Both the position numbers and the translations under genes were made by a program. Positions 52,219 to 63,599 of a stretch of 64,000 nucleotides of DNA are shown here, in pieces. The DNA comes from CAXSEF01 sp964236695 (lineage in GTDB: Bacteria; Pseudomonadota; Alphaproteobacteria; Acetobacterales; Acetobacteraceae): contig CAXSFU010000007.1 in NCBI GenBank assembly GCA_964236695.1, positions 1-64,000 of the forward strand, in the 5' to 3' direction. The first letter of the stretch is position 1; each line of letters begins with the position of its first letter. The notes below the pieces were generated by a model. It had not been told where the DNA came from. It was given only the letters and a program-made list of their open reading frames with translations, and searched no databases.

Positions 52219-53511
52219 TCCTGCCGTCGAGCGCGAACACCGCCACCGCCTCGACCCTCGACGACCACAGGAACTGGTCGATCACCGCCACCGACAGCAG
52301 CCGGTAGCCCGCCGCCCCGAGCAGGGCCGCGTCGCGCCCCAGCACTACCGGGTTGCAGCTCACGTAGATTACCCGCGCCACCTTGGCCGCCACCAGCGGC
52401 GCCATCGTCGCCCCGGCCCCCGTCCACGGCGGGTCGAGCACCACGCACGCCGCCCCGGCCAGCTCGCGCGGCTGCGGCGGCTGGCGCTGCAGGTCGCGCC
52501 GGACCACCTCGATCCGCCCGCCCGACGCCTTGCGCAGCGCCAGGCACGCCGCCTTGTCGCCCTCGTACGCCACCACGCGCCCGTGCGCGGACAGCGGCAG
52601 CGACAGCGTGCCGTAGCCCGCGAACAGCTCCACGATCCGCGCGCGCGGCTTCAGCTTCGCGGGCAGGCCGGCCAGCATCGCGGCGATGATGGCTGCCTCG
52701 CCCTGCGGCGAGGCCTGCAGGAACGCGCCGGGCGCTGGCGACACCGCGGTGCCCGACAGCATGGTCTGCGCCGGCCGCAGCGAGCATGCCGTCTCCGGCG
52801 CGCCGTCGCCCAGCGCCCAGCACACCCGCGCCAGCCCGTGTTCCTGCGCGAACCCGGCCAGCAACGTGCGGTCGTTCGTCTCCAGCGCCGCGTCGCTGCG
52901 CAGCAGCAGGTCCGGCCCGGTGTCGAGCAGGTTGACCACCGCCGAGGCCTCGCGCCGGAAGCAGCGCAGCCGCGCCATCAGCGCGCGCAGCGGCGCCACC
53001 ACGGCGAACAGCGCCGGGTCCAGCACCAGGCAGGTGCGCAGGTCCACGATCTCGCCGGAGCGCGGCCGGTGCAGGCCCACGAGGATGCCGTCCGGCGCGC
53101 GCCGGATCGCCAGGTCCATGCGTCGCCGCGCCAGCGGCGGCGTGCGCGACACCGCGCCCGGCTCGCACTCGAAGCCCGCGCGGCGCAGCGCCTGAGCGAC
53201 CAGCCCTGCCTTCCACGCCGCATAGGGCGCGTCTGCCCAGTGCTGCACGGTGCAGCCGCCGCAGTCGGGAAAATGCGGGCAGGGCGCCTCGACCCGGTCC
53301 GGGCTGGCGTCGACCAACTCGAACGGCCCGGTAAGCCCGCTGCCGCGCCGAGCGTTGGGCACCACGCGCACCCGCTCTCCCGGCAGCGTCACCGGAAGAT
53401 ACAGCGTGGTGCCGTCCGCAAGTGTCGCCACGCCGTCGCCGTCCAGGCCCACCGCCGCCACGGTGCAGGCGACCGGCCCCGCCGCCTCCGCGGGCGGCGT
53501 GGTGCGGACGC

Positions 53512-53515
<4 letters not shown>
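52154..53515 (-). CDS. TrmA/RlmD-family 23S rRNA (uracil-C5) methyltransferase
   Basis: The enzyme would methylate a uracil in 23S rRNA using S-adenosylmethionine. The 453-residue product has a TRAM-like N-terminal part (about 12-70), cluster-binding cysteines C79, C85, C88 (PCPHFPDCGGC) and one near 161, the SAM motif VELFAGYGTLSLPL, DPPWTGAG and the catalytic SCNP. The last ~22 residues (after DGRKYG) are read from the palindromic repeat and end at its TAA, so the native C-terminus was replaced or extended. The start overlaps the helicase stop by 4 bp. Confidence 0.92.
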
Positions 53516-56184
<2,669 letters not shown>

Positions 56185-56304
56185 CAGGAAGGGGCACCGA
56201 TCGCAAATGCCGTTTCGGTCCTGGGCGCAGCACCTCAGGGGCGCATATCTGCAACCATCCGCGATAAGTCAAGGCAAGCCCTGCCGTCGGCAGGGGCCGG
56301 GCGA

Positions 56305-56378
56305 TGGAGCGGGTGACGGGAATCGAACCCGCACAGCCAGCTTGGAAGGCTGGGACTCTACCATTGAGCTACACCCGC
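56305..56378 (-). tRNA. tRNA-Gly (anticodon TCC)
   Basis: Reading the minus strand from 56378, the acceptor GCGGGTG pairs with CACCCGC, the D-arm is GCTCAATGGTAGAGT, the anticodon stem-loop CCAGC-CTTCCAA-GCTGG has anticodon TCC, and the T-arm is GCGGGTTCGATTCCCGT. Discriminator T and an encoded CCA end at 56305. All stems pair normally. Confidence 0.95.
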
Positions 56379-56780
56379 ACCCGTCCTGTGTAGCGCGCAA
56401 GCATGCCTCGACGGAAGACCCGATCCGCCCGGCAGTGCTCTGGGTTGAGGTCCGGAAAGGAAGGCCAGGGGCTCTGCCCCTGGACCCCGCCAAAGGCCGA
56501 GCCTTTGGAAGCCACTTCCTAAGTGAGGCCGGGTCCAGGGGCGGCCCGTCCCTGGCGGGTCCAGGGCAGAGCCCTGGCCTTCCAACCCGAGGCGCCACCC
56601 CCGCCCATGTCCCTCGCGCCCAGGGCCGCATCACGGCGCCCTGCCTGCGGCGGATGTGCAACACGGACCGCGGCCGAGTCGACGAGCGTAGCCAATGCGC
56701 GGGGTTTGTGTGAAAAACACGACATAGTGCGTGACAATGACCGGGTTTGACTGCGGCCTGTCCAGAAAGGCGTTCTTTTC
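56379..56780. other. Intergenic region with a repeat and a promoter-like segment
   Basis: This 402-bp region contains the repeat at 56431-56596. Near its end, TTGACT at 56747-56752 and AAAGG before 56781 suit the next gene. The segment around 56700-56730 is AT-richer (GTGTGAAAAACACGACATAG). No additional gene is supported. Confidence 0.6.
56431..56596. repeat. Palindromic repeat with TIR-like left end, downstream of tRNA-Gly
   Basis: The left end GGCAGTGCTCTGGGTTGA resembles the terminal repeats of the copies at 1983 and 37856 and leads into GGAAAGGAAGGCC. Hairpins CCAGGGGCTCTGCCCCTGG, CCAAAGGCCGAGCCTTTGG and CCAGGGCAGAGCCCTGG follow. The right end GGCGCCTCGGGTTGG (reverse complement) is only partly similar. 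Confidence 0.8.
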
Positions 56781-57209
56781 ATGCCGTCCGCATCCGTCCT
56801 CGACCTGGCCGCCCTGGCGGTCGCCAACCGCCTCACCCTGCGCGACCGCATGGAGCTGGACCGCTGGTCGGACCTCGCGCACGGCCGCGGCGCCGGGCGG
56901 CTGGTGCTGCACGAACGTCAGGAGGGCGACCCGTCGGAGGTGGGCAACTACGTCGCGGTGTATGCGGGAGACGGCGGCTGGGCGTCGTGGGGCCTGTCGC
57001 GCCGTCTGGGCGGCATCGTGGTGTGGGACAGCGTCAGCGGCGCCGACATCGGCCGTTTCGCGTCGATGCACGAGGCGCTGTCATGGGTGCTGGAGGCCAT
57101 CCCGGGGCAGCGCCCCGCCCGGGCCTGCCAACGCTCCGACGGGCAGGCCCGCATTCCGGCTCCGATGTCCACCAGCGTCCTGCCCGTACGTCTCGGCCGT
57201 AGCTCCTGA
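56781..57209 (+). CDS. Hypothetical protein
   Basis: This 142-residue frame starts MPSASVLDLAALAVANRLTL, with AAAGG 10 bp upstream. It has a mixed alpha/beta look: helical start, strands around GRLVLHERQEGD, YVAVYAGDGGWASWGLSRR and GGIVVWDSVSGADIGRF, then a helix and a disordered tail from about 115. No signal peptide or membrane span. I recognise no family. It lies in the opposite direction between two tRNA genes that would otherwise be adjacent. Confidence 0.7.
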   Translation: MPSASVLDLAALAVANRLTLRDRMELDRWSDLAHGRGAGRLVLHERQEGDPSEVGNYVAVYAGDGGWASWGLSRRLGGIVVWDSVSGADIGRFASMHEALSWVLEAIPGQRPARACQRSDGQARIPAPMSTSVLPVRLGRSS

Positions 57210-57244
57210 GACCAGGCGGCTGGCGGCCGGGCGTGCACTGGATC

Positions 57245-57330
57245 TGGTGGAGGGGGTTGGATTCGAACCAACGTAGGCGTACGCCAGCGGATTTACAGTC
57301 CGCCCCCTTTAGCCACTCGGGCACCCCTCC
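57245..57330 (-). tRNA. tRNA-Tyr (anticodon GTA)
   Basis: Reading from 57330 on the minus strand: acceptor GGAGGGG with CCCCTCC, D-arm TGCCCGAGTGGCTAAAGGGG, anticodon stem-loop GCGGACTGTAAATCCGC with GTA, a long class II variable arm, T-arm TGGTTCGAATCCA, discriminator A and encoded CCA. The 86-nt length is normal for tRNA-Tyr. Confidence 0.97.
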
Positions 57331-57342
57331 GCAGAGGCGCGG

Positions 57343-57371
57343 ACCTATTCCGGTTGCGCCCCGCTTGTCAA
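57343..57371 (-). promoter_or_regulatory. Promoter of tRNA-Tyr
   Basis: On the minus strand TTGACA (57371-57366) is followed after 17 bp by ATAGGT (57348-57343), 12 bp upstream of the mature tRNA end. It also lies between the tRNA and divergent rlmB. Confidence 0.65.
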
Positions 57372-57424
57372 TCCGCGCCGCGTCGGCTGTTCCCTAGACG
57401 GTCCGGTCGGACCATGATCGGCGC

Positions 57425-58858
57425 ATGAGCACGCATCGCACACCGCCCGGTTCCACCCCCCGCCGAACCGGGGGCGCCGCGGGCACGCCGCCCGTCGGAA
57501 TGCCTGGCCGCGGGCGCGGCCCGGGCCGGGAGCCGACGCACGACCGTGGCGCCGCCCCGCGTGCCGCCGGGCCGGCCAAGGCGGCTTTCGCCCGCTCCGC
57601 CGATGCTCCCGTGGTCACCGGCCGCGACAAGGCAGGCCTGGACCGGCCCAGGACCGGCCCGGACAAGAAGGCCAGGACCCGCGCCCAGGCCACGGGACAG
57701 GGCCCGGCCGCCCGCGGCGCCACCCATTCCACGCAGCGCCCCGAGACGCGCCAGGACGACGGCCGGGAGCACCGCCGCGCACCCGGCGAGGCGACCGGCC
57801 TCGCCCCGCGCATCTCCGTTCGCGGCCGGCCGTGGTCGCGCGATGCGGGCCCGCCCGGCGTGGGCTCGCCCGGCGCGGGGCCGCGCAACGCGGCAGGCGG
57901 GCGCGGCGCCCGGGACGCCGCGCCGCAGGGACCGCGTCCCGGCGCGCACGACCGCGTCGGACGCGCCGGGCCTGCCTTGCCGGAGGCGGCGCCTGCGCGG
58001 CCACGCCGCGCACCGCAGCCCGGCCGTGACGCGGACGACGGGGCCGTGCCGCGCCGCGACGCTCCCGGCCGGCGCGAGGCCGCACCGGATGCGGCCGGGT
58101 CCGGCGCGGACGAGGCCGCCCCGCGCGGCGCCCCGGCAAAAGGCACCTGGCTATACGGCAGCCATGCGGTGGCCGCCGCGCTGTCCAATCCGGAGCGCCA
58201 CCCGCGTCGGCTGCTGCTGACCGGCGAGGCGGAGGCCGCGATGCGCGAGCGCTTCGCCGGCGCCTGGCCGCTGCAGCCGGAGCGCATCGACCGCGCCCGC
58301 CTCGACCAGCTGCTCGGCCGCGACGCGGTGCACGGCGGCGTCGCCCTGCTGGCCGATCCGCTGTCGCCGCCCTCGCTGGCCGAGGCGCTGGCCAGGCCGG
58401 GCCCGGTGCTGGTGCTCGATCAGGTGAGCGACCCGCGCAACGTCGGCGCGATCCTGCGCTCGGCCGCCTCGTTCGGCGCCTGCGCCGTGGTGGTGCAGGA
58501 CCGCAACGCCCCCGACGAGACCGGCGTGATGGCCAAGGCCGCCTCCGGCGCGATGGAGCGGGTGCCGCTTCTGCGCGCGGTCAACCTGGCCCGCACGCTG
58601 GGCGCGCTGAAGGCCGCCGGGCTGTGGGTGGTGGGGCTGGACGCTGCCGGCGGGCCGCTGTCCGGAACGGCGCTGTCGGAGCGCCGCGTGGCGCTGGTGC
58701 TCGGCGCGGAAGGCGCGGGGCTGCGCAGGCTGACGCGCGAAACCTGCGACGAGCTGGCCGGCCTGCCGATGCCCGGCGGCATGGAAAGCCTCAACGTGTC
58801 CGCCGCTGCCGCCGTGGCGCTCTACGAGCTGACCCGGGCGCCGGCCGTGCCGACGTGA
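57425..58858 (+). CDS. rlmB: 23S rRNA (guanosine-2'-O)-methyltransferase RlmB
   Basis: RlmB is a SPOUT-fold TrmH-family enzyme that methylates the ribose of a conserved guanosine in domain V of 23S rRNA. The 477-residue product is nearly twice the usual length: residues 1 to about 237 are a Gly/Arg/Pro/Ala-rich, probably disordered extension. The catalytic part starts at GTWLYGSHAVAAALSNPERH. SPOUT motifs follow: DPRNVGAILRSAASFGA, LVLGAEGAGLRRLTRETCD and MESLNVSAAAAVALYE, with knot residues intact. It is divergent from tRNA-Tyr, the arrangement common in alphaproteobacteria. Confidence 0.95.
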   Translation: MSTHRTPPGSTPRRTGGAAGTPPVGMPGRGRGPGREPTHDRGAAPRAAGPAKAAFARSADAPVVTGRDKAGLDRPRTGPDKKARTRAQATGQGPAARGATHSTQRPETRQDDGREHRRAPGEATGLAPRISVRGRPWSRDAGPPGVGSPGAGPRNAAGGRGARDAAPQGPRPGAHDRVGRAGPALPEAAPARPRRAPQPGRDADDGAVPRRDAPGRREAAPDAAGSGADEAAPRGAPAKGTWLYGSHAVAAALSNPERHPRRLLLTGEAEAAMRERFAGAWPLQPERIDRARLDQLLGRDAVHGGVALLADPLSPPSLAEALARPGPVLVLDQVSDPRNVGAILRSAASFGACAVVVQDRNAPDETGVMAKAASGAMERVPLLRAVNLARTLGALKAAGLWVVGLDAAGGPLSGTALSERRVALVLGAEGAGLRRLTRETCDELAGLPMPGGMESLNVSAAAAVALYELTRAPAVPT

Positions 58859-58975
58859 TGCCGCGCCCCCGGTGCCGCGCCCGCGCGGCCGGTCGCGTCG
58901 CGCCGCCACGCGGGGCCGCGGAAACGCCGCGTTAAGGCGAATGGCACAGGATCGTCGCGGTCCTGGAGGTCCGCG

Positions 58976-59200
58976 ATGCTGTGTGACTGGAACGTGCTGT
59001 CGGAGCCGCTGCAGCTGGCGCTGTCGCGCGAGGCGCTGCACCGCGCCGGCGTGACCATCGCCCTGCAGGCCGAGGCGCTGGCCACGGAGATCGAGCGCGG
59101 CACCCTGGCCGATCGCGGCGGACCCGAGGCGCTGCGCCTGCTGGCCGCCTTCGTGCGCGACAGCAGCGCAAGCGTGCTCGGCCCCACCGGCCGCGGTTGA
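58976..59200 (+). CDS. Hypothetical small helical protein
   Basis: The 74-residue frame starts MLCDWNVLSEPLQLALSREA and has GGAGG 8 bp upstream. It is predicted almost fully helical (AGVTIALQAEALATEIERGTLADRGGPEALRLLAAFVRD). There is no signal peptide or membrane span. I recognise no family. It follows rlmB by 117 bp on the same strand and is followed by an AT-rich repeat. Confidence 0.65.
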   Translation: MLCDWNVLSEPLQLALSREALHRAGVTIALQAEALATEIERGTLADRGGPEALRLLAAFVRDSSASVLGPTGRG

Positions 59201-59240
59201 CGGGCGCCATGAATCGCGTGGCAGCCTGTTGTCTCAAGCA

Positions 59241-59382
59241 AGGAAGCAAGCGTCTTCTTTTTCTGGAGAAAAAGAAGCAAAAAGACTTTGCCCGTTGAGC
59301 TCCGAGTGGGCGGGCGGCTCCGGTGCCCAACAAGCAAAAGTTCTTTGGTTCTTTCTTTCAAGAAAGAACACGCTTTCTTCCT
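59241..59382. repeat. AT-rich hairpin repeat between convergent genes
   Basis: The ends AGGAAGCAAGCG and (reverse complement) AGGAAGAAAGCG are inverted repeats. Inside are CTTCTTTTT...AAAAAGAAG, AAGCAAAAAGACTTT, and the palindrome GTTCTTTCTTTCAAGAAAGAAC. A second copy with the same order of blocks begins at 63876. It is strikingly AT-rich against a ~70% GC background and lies between convergent genes, so it could serve as a bidirectional terminator. Confidence 0.8.
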
Positions 59383-59451
59383 GTCGTGGCGAAAGAGAAC
59401 AGGGCTGGCGGGCCAATGACAGTCTCCGGCATCAGACCCGCCCGTCGCGTG

Positions 59452-61029
59452 CTAGCCCGCGTCGTCGGGGTTGCTGCCCTCCGGCGTGACCGCCACGAAG
59501 GCCGGCTGGCCATCGCGGATGATGCGCAGCGCCAGCGGCTGGTTTGTCTTGCTGGCCGTGCGGATCGCGTCCGCGGCGTCGCGCGGCCCGTTCACCGCCG
59601 ACTGGCCGACGCCGACCACGATGTCGCCCGCGCGCAGCCCCGCCTGCTCCGCCGGCGAGCCCGGCCTCACCTGCGCCACCACCGCGCCGTGCGCGTCTTC
59701 CGGCATGTCGAGCTGCTGGCGCATGTCCGGCGTGATCGGCGCCAGCGCCAGGCCGATGCTCCCCTGGTGCGACGCTGACGCCTCCGCCGTCTGCCCCGGC
59801 AGGTTGCCCAGGGTCACGTCGAGCGTGCGCGTGCTGCCGTCGCGGATCAGGTCGAGCTTGGTCGCGGTGCCAGGCGCCACGTCGGCGACGTTGCGCGCGA
59901 GGTCGCGCGGGTTGGCCACCACCTTGCCGTCGACGGCGCGCACGACGTCGCCCGGCTGCACCCCGGCATGCGCCGCCGGGCTGTCCTTCTGCACGCTGGC
60001 CACCAGGGCGCCGGCGCCCGCGTCCCCGTCCTCGCCGTCCTGCGCCAGCTTGGGCAGGTGCATGGCCGTGGCCATCGCCGGGCTCACCGACTGCGCTTCC
60101 ACGCCCAGGTAGCCGCGCGTCACGTGGCCGCTCTTCTGGATCTGCGCGACCACGTCCTTGACCGTGTTCGAGGGGATCGCGAAGCCGATGCCCACCGAGC
60201 CGCCGGTCGGCGACAGGATCGCGGTGTTCACGCCGACGACCTTGCCGTCCTGGGTGAACAGCGGGCCGCCGGAGTTGCCGCGGTTGATCGGCGCGTCGAC
60301 CTGGATGAACGAGTCGTACGGCCCCTCGCCGATGTCGCGGCCGCGCGCCGAGACGATGCCCGCCGTCACGCTGCCGCCGAGCCCGAACGGGTTGCCGACC
60401 GCAATCACCCACTGCCCCGGCTCGACGTCGGCGGAGTTGCCCAGCGCGATGAACGGCAGCGGGTGGTCGGCCTTGACCTTGAGCACCGCGAGATCGGTGC
60501 GCGGGTCGGTGCCGATGACCTTCGCCTTGTAGCTCGCGCCGCTGTCGAGCGTGACCATCACCGAGGTGGCGCCCTTCACCACGTGGTTGTTGGTCACCAC
60601 GATGCCATCGGCGGCGATGATGAAGCCGCTGCCCTTGGCTTCCATCGAGTGGCGCACCTGCGGGTGGCCCGGCGGCATGCCGCCCTGCGGCATCCCGAAC
60701 GGGAACGGGAACGGCATCTGGCCCATGCCGCCATCCATGCCGCCCTGGCCGCCTTCCTCGTCCGCCTCGGCGGCGGCGCCCTCGATCTTGCTGGTGATCG
60801 ACACCACCGCCGGCTTGACCGAATGCACGAGGTCGACGAAGTCGGGCATGCGCTGCGCCGGCGCGCTCGGGTGGATGCGGGTGGCACTCTGGTCGCTCTG
60901 CGACGCCGCCGCAGCGTCGGACTGGGCGTGGGCCGCGCCTGGGGCGAGGTCGGCGATCGCGATCCCGCCCAGGGCGGTGCCGCAGAGCAGTAGGGCGACG
61001 CGGGCGAGGCGGATGGGGCGGTGGGTCAC
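59452..61029 (-). CDS. DegP/HtrA-family periplasmic serine protease
   Basis: The product is a Do-type protease and chaperone for misfolded envelope proteins. I chose the GTG at 61029 (THRPIRLARVALLLCG after the initiator), preceded by GGAG; it gives 525 residues. A signal peptide covers about 1-35 (ending AHAQ). The catalytic triad is H149 (TNNHVV), D179 (RTDLAVL) and S253 (GNSGG). A Gly/Met/Pro-rich insert (about 93-125) precedes the protease domain. Two PDZ domains follow (YLGVEAQSVSP and IGLALAPITPD). A GCCCTA-TCAT-TAGGGC dyad lies about 25 bp upstream of the start. Confidence 0.96.
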   Translation of the reverse strand: MTHRPIRLARVALLLCGTALGGIAIADLAPGAAHAQSDAAAASQSDQSATRIHPSAPAQRMPDFVDLVHSVKPAVVSITSKIEGAAAEADEEGGQGGMDGGMGQMPFPFPFGMPQGGMPPGHPQVRHSMEAKGSGFIIAADGIVVTNNHVVKGATSVMVTLDSGASYKAKVIGTDPRTDLAVLKVKADHPLPFIALGNSADVEPGQWVIAVGNPFGLGGSVTAGIVSARGRDIGEGPYDSFIQVDAPINRGNSGGPLFTQDGKVVGVNTAILSPTGGSVGIGFAIPSNTVKDVVAQIQKSGHVTRGYLGVEAQSVSPAMATAMHLPKLAQDGEDGDAGAGALVASVQKDSPAAHAGVQPGDVVRAVDGKVVANPRDLARNVADVAPGTATKLDLIRDGSTRTLDVTLGNLPGQTAEASASHQGSIGLALAPITPDMRQQLDMPEDAHGAVVAQVRPGSPAEQAGLRAGDIVVGVGQSAVNGPRDAADAIRTASKTNQPLALRIIRDGQPAFVAVTPEGSNPDDAG

Positions 61030-61051
61030 TGTGGTCTCCGTGGACTGGAAT

Positions 61052-61067
61052 GCCCTATCATTAGGGC
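61052..61067 (-). promoter_or_regulatory. Inverted repeat upstream of the DegP-type gene
   Basis: GCCCTA (61052-61057) and TAGGGC (61062-61067) form a perfect dyad with a 4-base spacer, 23-38 bp upstream of the protease start. It could be an operator or the start of the leader; no regulator is identified. Confidence 0.35.
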
Positions 61068-61201
61068 GGCGAACCTGACCGTTGCGCAGGGCGGGCGGTG
61101 AAACTCGTGTAACGCTCCGGGGTGTTCGCCCGCGCCGAAGCGAACCGGCCGGCGCGCCGTGCGTCGGGGATCGCGTCCGCGGGGCGGCGAGGCGATGGTG
61201 G

Positions 61202-61230
61202 TTGAGAAACGCCCGTCCCTGCGCTACGGA
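61202..61230 (+). promoter_or_regulatory. Candidate promoter of tRNA-Thr
   Basis: TTGAGA (61202-61207), 17-bp spacer and TACGGA (61225-61230) lie 25 bp before the tRNA 5' end. The match is moderate. Confidence 0.4.
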
Positions 61231-61255
61231 CGGAGGGCAGGCCTCGCCCACCATC

Positions 61256-61327
61256 GCCGGGTTAGCACAGTGGTAGTGCAGCGGTTTTGTAAACCGAAGG
61301 TCGGGGGTTCAAATCCCTCACCCGGCA
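61256..61327 (+). tRNA. tRNA-Thr (anticodon TGT)
   Basis: Acceptor GCCGGGT pairs with ACCCGGC. The D-arm is GCAC-AGTGGTA-GTGC, the anticodon loop TTTGTAA has TGT, and the T-arm is GGGGGTTCAAATCCCTC. Discriminator A is followed by CCG rather than encoded CCA. The anticodon stem GCGGT/ACCGA has a terminal G-A mismatch. It is probably functional with CCA added by enzyme. Its 3' end abuts a decayed transposase, so it may be an integration or insertion boundary. Confidence 0.9.
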
Positions 61328-61330
61328 CCG

Positions 61331-61905
61331 ATGACGCCGGTCTGCAGCTCGGCGTGACCCTCCTCGATGGCACGAATATCCGCGCCCACCGGAAGGCAGC
61401 CAGGGCGGCCGGAAACGCGATGCTCCGGCACCACGAGATTGTCATGAAGCGTTTGGCCGCTCTCGTGGCGGGTTGGCAACCCTGGGCTGCGTCCTCGCCG
61501 ACAGCCCTGGCCGCGCCGCAGCTTTCGTGCTGGGCCTGGACAGGTCCACTCCCTGACCCGTGCGATGCCGCTGCTCGATCGGCTGCCTCAGGTGCCGAGG
61601 TGGGCTGCTGCTGACCGAGGCACCGGCAGCCACGCCTGCCGCGAGCACATCCGAGACGTGGGCGCCAGGCCTGTGATCGCGACGAAGCGGAACGAGGCGG
61701 CTGTGGCCTGTTCCGAGGGGCCACGTCCACTGCAGCCAAGTCGAGCGGCTCTGGGGGGAGCTGCTCAAGCTTTCGGCCCCGCAGCGACTGGAATGGCGAC
61801 GGAAGGCCGGCTCAAGGAGTGGCGTGCCGCCGCCATGCGCCATGGGAGGACCGCCAGCTCCTTCAGGGGTGTGCTCTGTTTCGCCGCCTGCGATTGGTTC
61901 AGAAA
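61331..61905 (+). pseudogene. Decayed IS5-family transposase remnant abutting tRNA-Thr
   Basis: Pieces of an IS5-type DDE transposase can be read in several frames in the correct order: LLDGTNIRAHRKAA (about 61355-61400), AFGRSRGGLAT (61450-61485), GQVHSLTRAMPLLDRLPQVPRW (61540-61605), ADRG.....ACREHIRDVGARPVIATKRNEA (61610-61700), VERLWGELL (61744-61770) and GRLKEWRAAAMRHGRTASSFRGVLCFAACDW (61800-61897). At least three frameshifts separate them, and the N-terminal third is missing. The remnant starts right at the tRNA 3' end. The family call rests on recognised motif order only. Confidence 0.75.
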
Positions 61906-62484
61906 CGAACATGTCCTCGGCATACGGTATTTCAATACCAAGTCTATATAGGGCAAGCACTCCGACCTTTCTCAACCCACGGTCGTATCAGATGCATTCA
62001 GCCGTCCTCTGCCTGCTGCAACGCTATCTTCATCTTGCAAAAACTTCTTACGTGTTCTAACACAATTCGGAGGTGGTTGGGATTTGTTGATTGATCGGTT
62101 GACCAGATGTCACTGCTTACTCTCTGGTGCAGATGAATGCCGAAATCGAGCGGCGTCGCTTGACATGTCAACCGTGCGACAGTCTTCACCCTCTCAAGAC
62201 AGCTATGCATTGTTACTTATATGTCACGATTGTGGTCGCGATGCCGTGGCTGCTTGCGAGAGACGCAGGTTTCAGTGTCGGCCATGGTTCGGGATGGTTG
62301 TTGCGGGCCAGGTGTCGCAGCCCGCGGGCTGCTGGGCAGTGCAGGAGAACCGTGTGCGTGGATGGCGTTGCCGGCCTGGACGACACTGACGGCGCGACAC
62401 CGTTAATCGCCTGGCAAGGCCGGCGTGGGACCTTGCAGTCGCCTCCTCCCGTCCCGGCCTGGTTCTTTCGGGCAGGTGTGATCA
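61906..62484. other. AT-richer stretch without a supported gene
   Basis: This stretch of about 580 bp lies between the transposase remnant and the glycosyltransferase. A 60-bp sample at 62041-62100 is about 40% GC, against about 70% elsewhere. Several short open frames occur but none has a ribosome binding site plus recognisable protein. It looks like foreign or decayed DNA. Confidence 0.6.
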
Positions 62485-63597
62485 ATGGCGCCACACATGA
62501 GTCAGACAGATCCGGCCAGCATGACGAGCCCCGAAACAGACGAGCCGATGTATCGACACGCCGGTCACTGGATTGCAGGCCTGGACCAGCCGTTTCCGGA
62601 TGCGCGCGTCGTGAGCACCGTCTCCGTGATCATCCCGGCTTACAACGCCGAGCAGTATATCGAGTCTGCCATCGACACCGCCCTGCTGCAGGAAGGGGTG
62701 CAGGTGGAGGTCCTCGTCATCGACGACTGCTCGACAGACGGGACGGCGGACCTTGCCAGGCGCAAGGCCCTGCAGGACGACCGGGTTCGTGTCCTGCGCA
62801 CGCCGAGGAACAGCGGTCCCGCGGCTGCCCGCAACAGGGGTCTCGATGCCTCCACCGGCGAGTGGATCGCGCTGCTCGACGCGGACGACAGGTTCCACCC
62901 TGGCCGGCTGCGCCGGCTGCTGGATCTCGCGGGTCGGCACGGTGCGGACATCGCGTCGGACAACCTGCTGCTGTGTTCGGAGACGGGCGACGGGGGTGGC
63001 ATGCCCATGATCCCGCCTGAAAGGCTGCAGTATCCGCACGGGATGTCTGCCGCCGAGTTCATCATCGGCAACATCGGGACGCGACGGCATCCTCGTGTCA
63101 GCTACGGCTTCATGCAGCCGGTCATCCGACGCGGCTTCCTGACCACCCACGCCCTGCGCTACGGGGAGCACAACCGCTTCGGCGAGGACTTCCTGTTCTA
63201 CGTTGCCTGCCTGATGAAGGGCGCGCGCTGGTGGGTCCTGCCGGACGCGATGTATCTCTACACGATCCGCGCCGGCTCCCTCTCCGAGGTGCAGCGACCG
63301 GACGACCTGCTGCGGATACGCACTACCGAGCAGCAGTTGCTTGACAGACTCGACATCCGTGAGGACCGCGCCCTGCACAATGCATTGCGGCGCCACATGG
63401 CTGTCATCGACCGGTGCTTCCACTATCGGTGCTTCACCGATGCCGTGAAGGCCGGCGATCTGGCGACTGCGTCCGATGTGCTGTTCGGGAGCGTGGCCAG
63501 CCTCCGCAACGTTGTCGTGGCGAGTGCTGTCCAGGCACCTACCATCGTGCGCAAGGCCCTGAAGGGCGGCTATCGTTCGGGCAGGGCAAGGCGGTGA
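62485..63597 (+). CDS. Family 2 glycosyltransferase
   Basis: The 370-residue GT-A enzyme transfers a sugar from a nucleotide donor, probably in exopolysaccharide or lipopolysaccharide synthesis. The start at 62485 has AGG nearby; in-frame ATGs at 62497 and 62521 are alternatives. The GT2 domain starts STVSVIIPAYNAEQYIESAID (about 44-64). The donor-binding DDCSTDGT follows, then GPAAARNRGLDASTGEWIALLDADDRF with the DxD-like motif near 131-135. The acceptor/base region is GEDFLFYVACLMKGA near 233. It resembles ExoO-type transferases. No other polysaccharide genes are visible; it is flanked by decayed IS fragments. Confidence 0.9.
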   Translation: MAPHMSQTDPASMTSPETDEPMYRHAGHWIAGLDQPFPDARVVSTVSVIIPAYNAEQYIESAIDTALLQEGVQVEVLVIDDCSTDGTADLARRKALQDDRVRVLRTPRNSGPAAARNRGLDASTGEWIALLDADDRFHPGRLRRLLDLAGRHGADIASDNLLLCSETGDGGGMPMIPPERLQYPHGMSAAEFIIGNIGTRRHPRVSYGFMQPVIRRGFLTTHALRYGEHNRFGEDFLFYVACLMKGARWWVLPDAMYLYTIRAGSLSEVQRPDDLLRIRTTEQQLLDRLDIREDRALHNALRRHMAVIDRCFHYRCFTDAVKAGDLATASDVLFGSVASLRNVVVASAVQAPTIVRKALKGGYRSGRARR

Positions 63598-63599
63598 AG

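Noticed and set aside
61224..61739. Minus-strand frame containing EGFEPPTFGLQ-type sequence
   Set aside because: This is the well-known false protein read from the antisense of a tRNA gene (here tRNA-Thr), not a real product.
62084..62484. Short open frames in the AT-richer stretch before the glycosyltransferase
   Set aside because: They lack ribosome binding sites and recognisable protein features, and they overlap each other in different frames.
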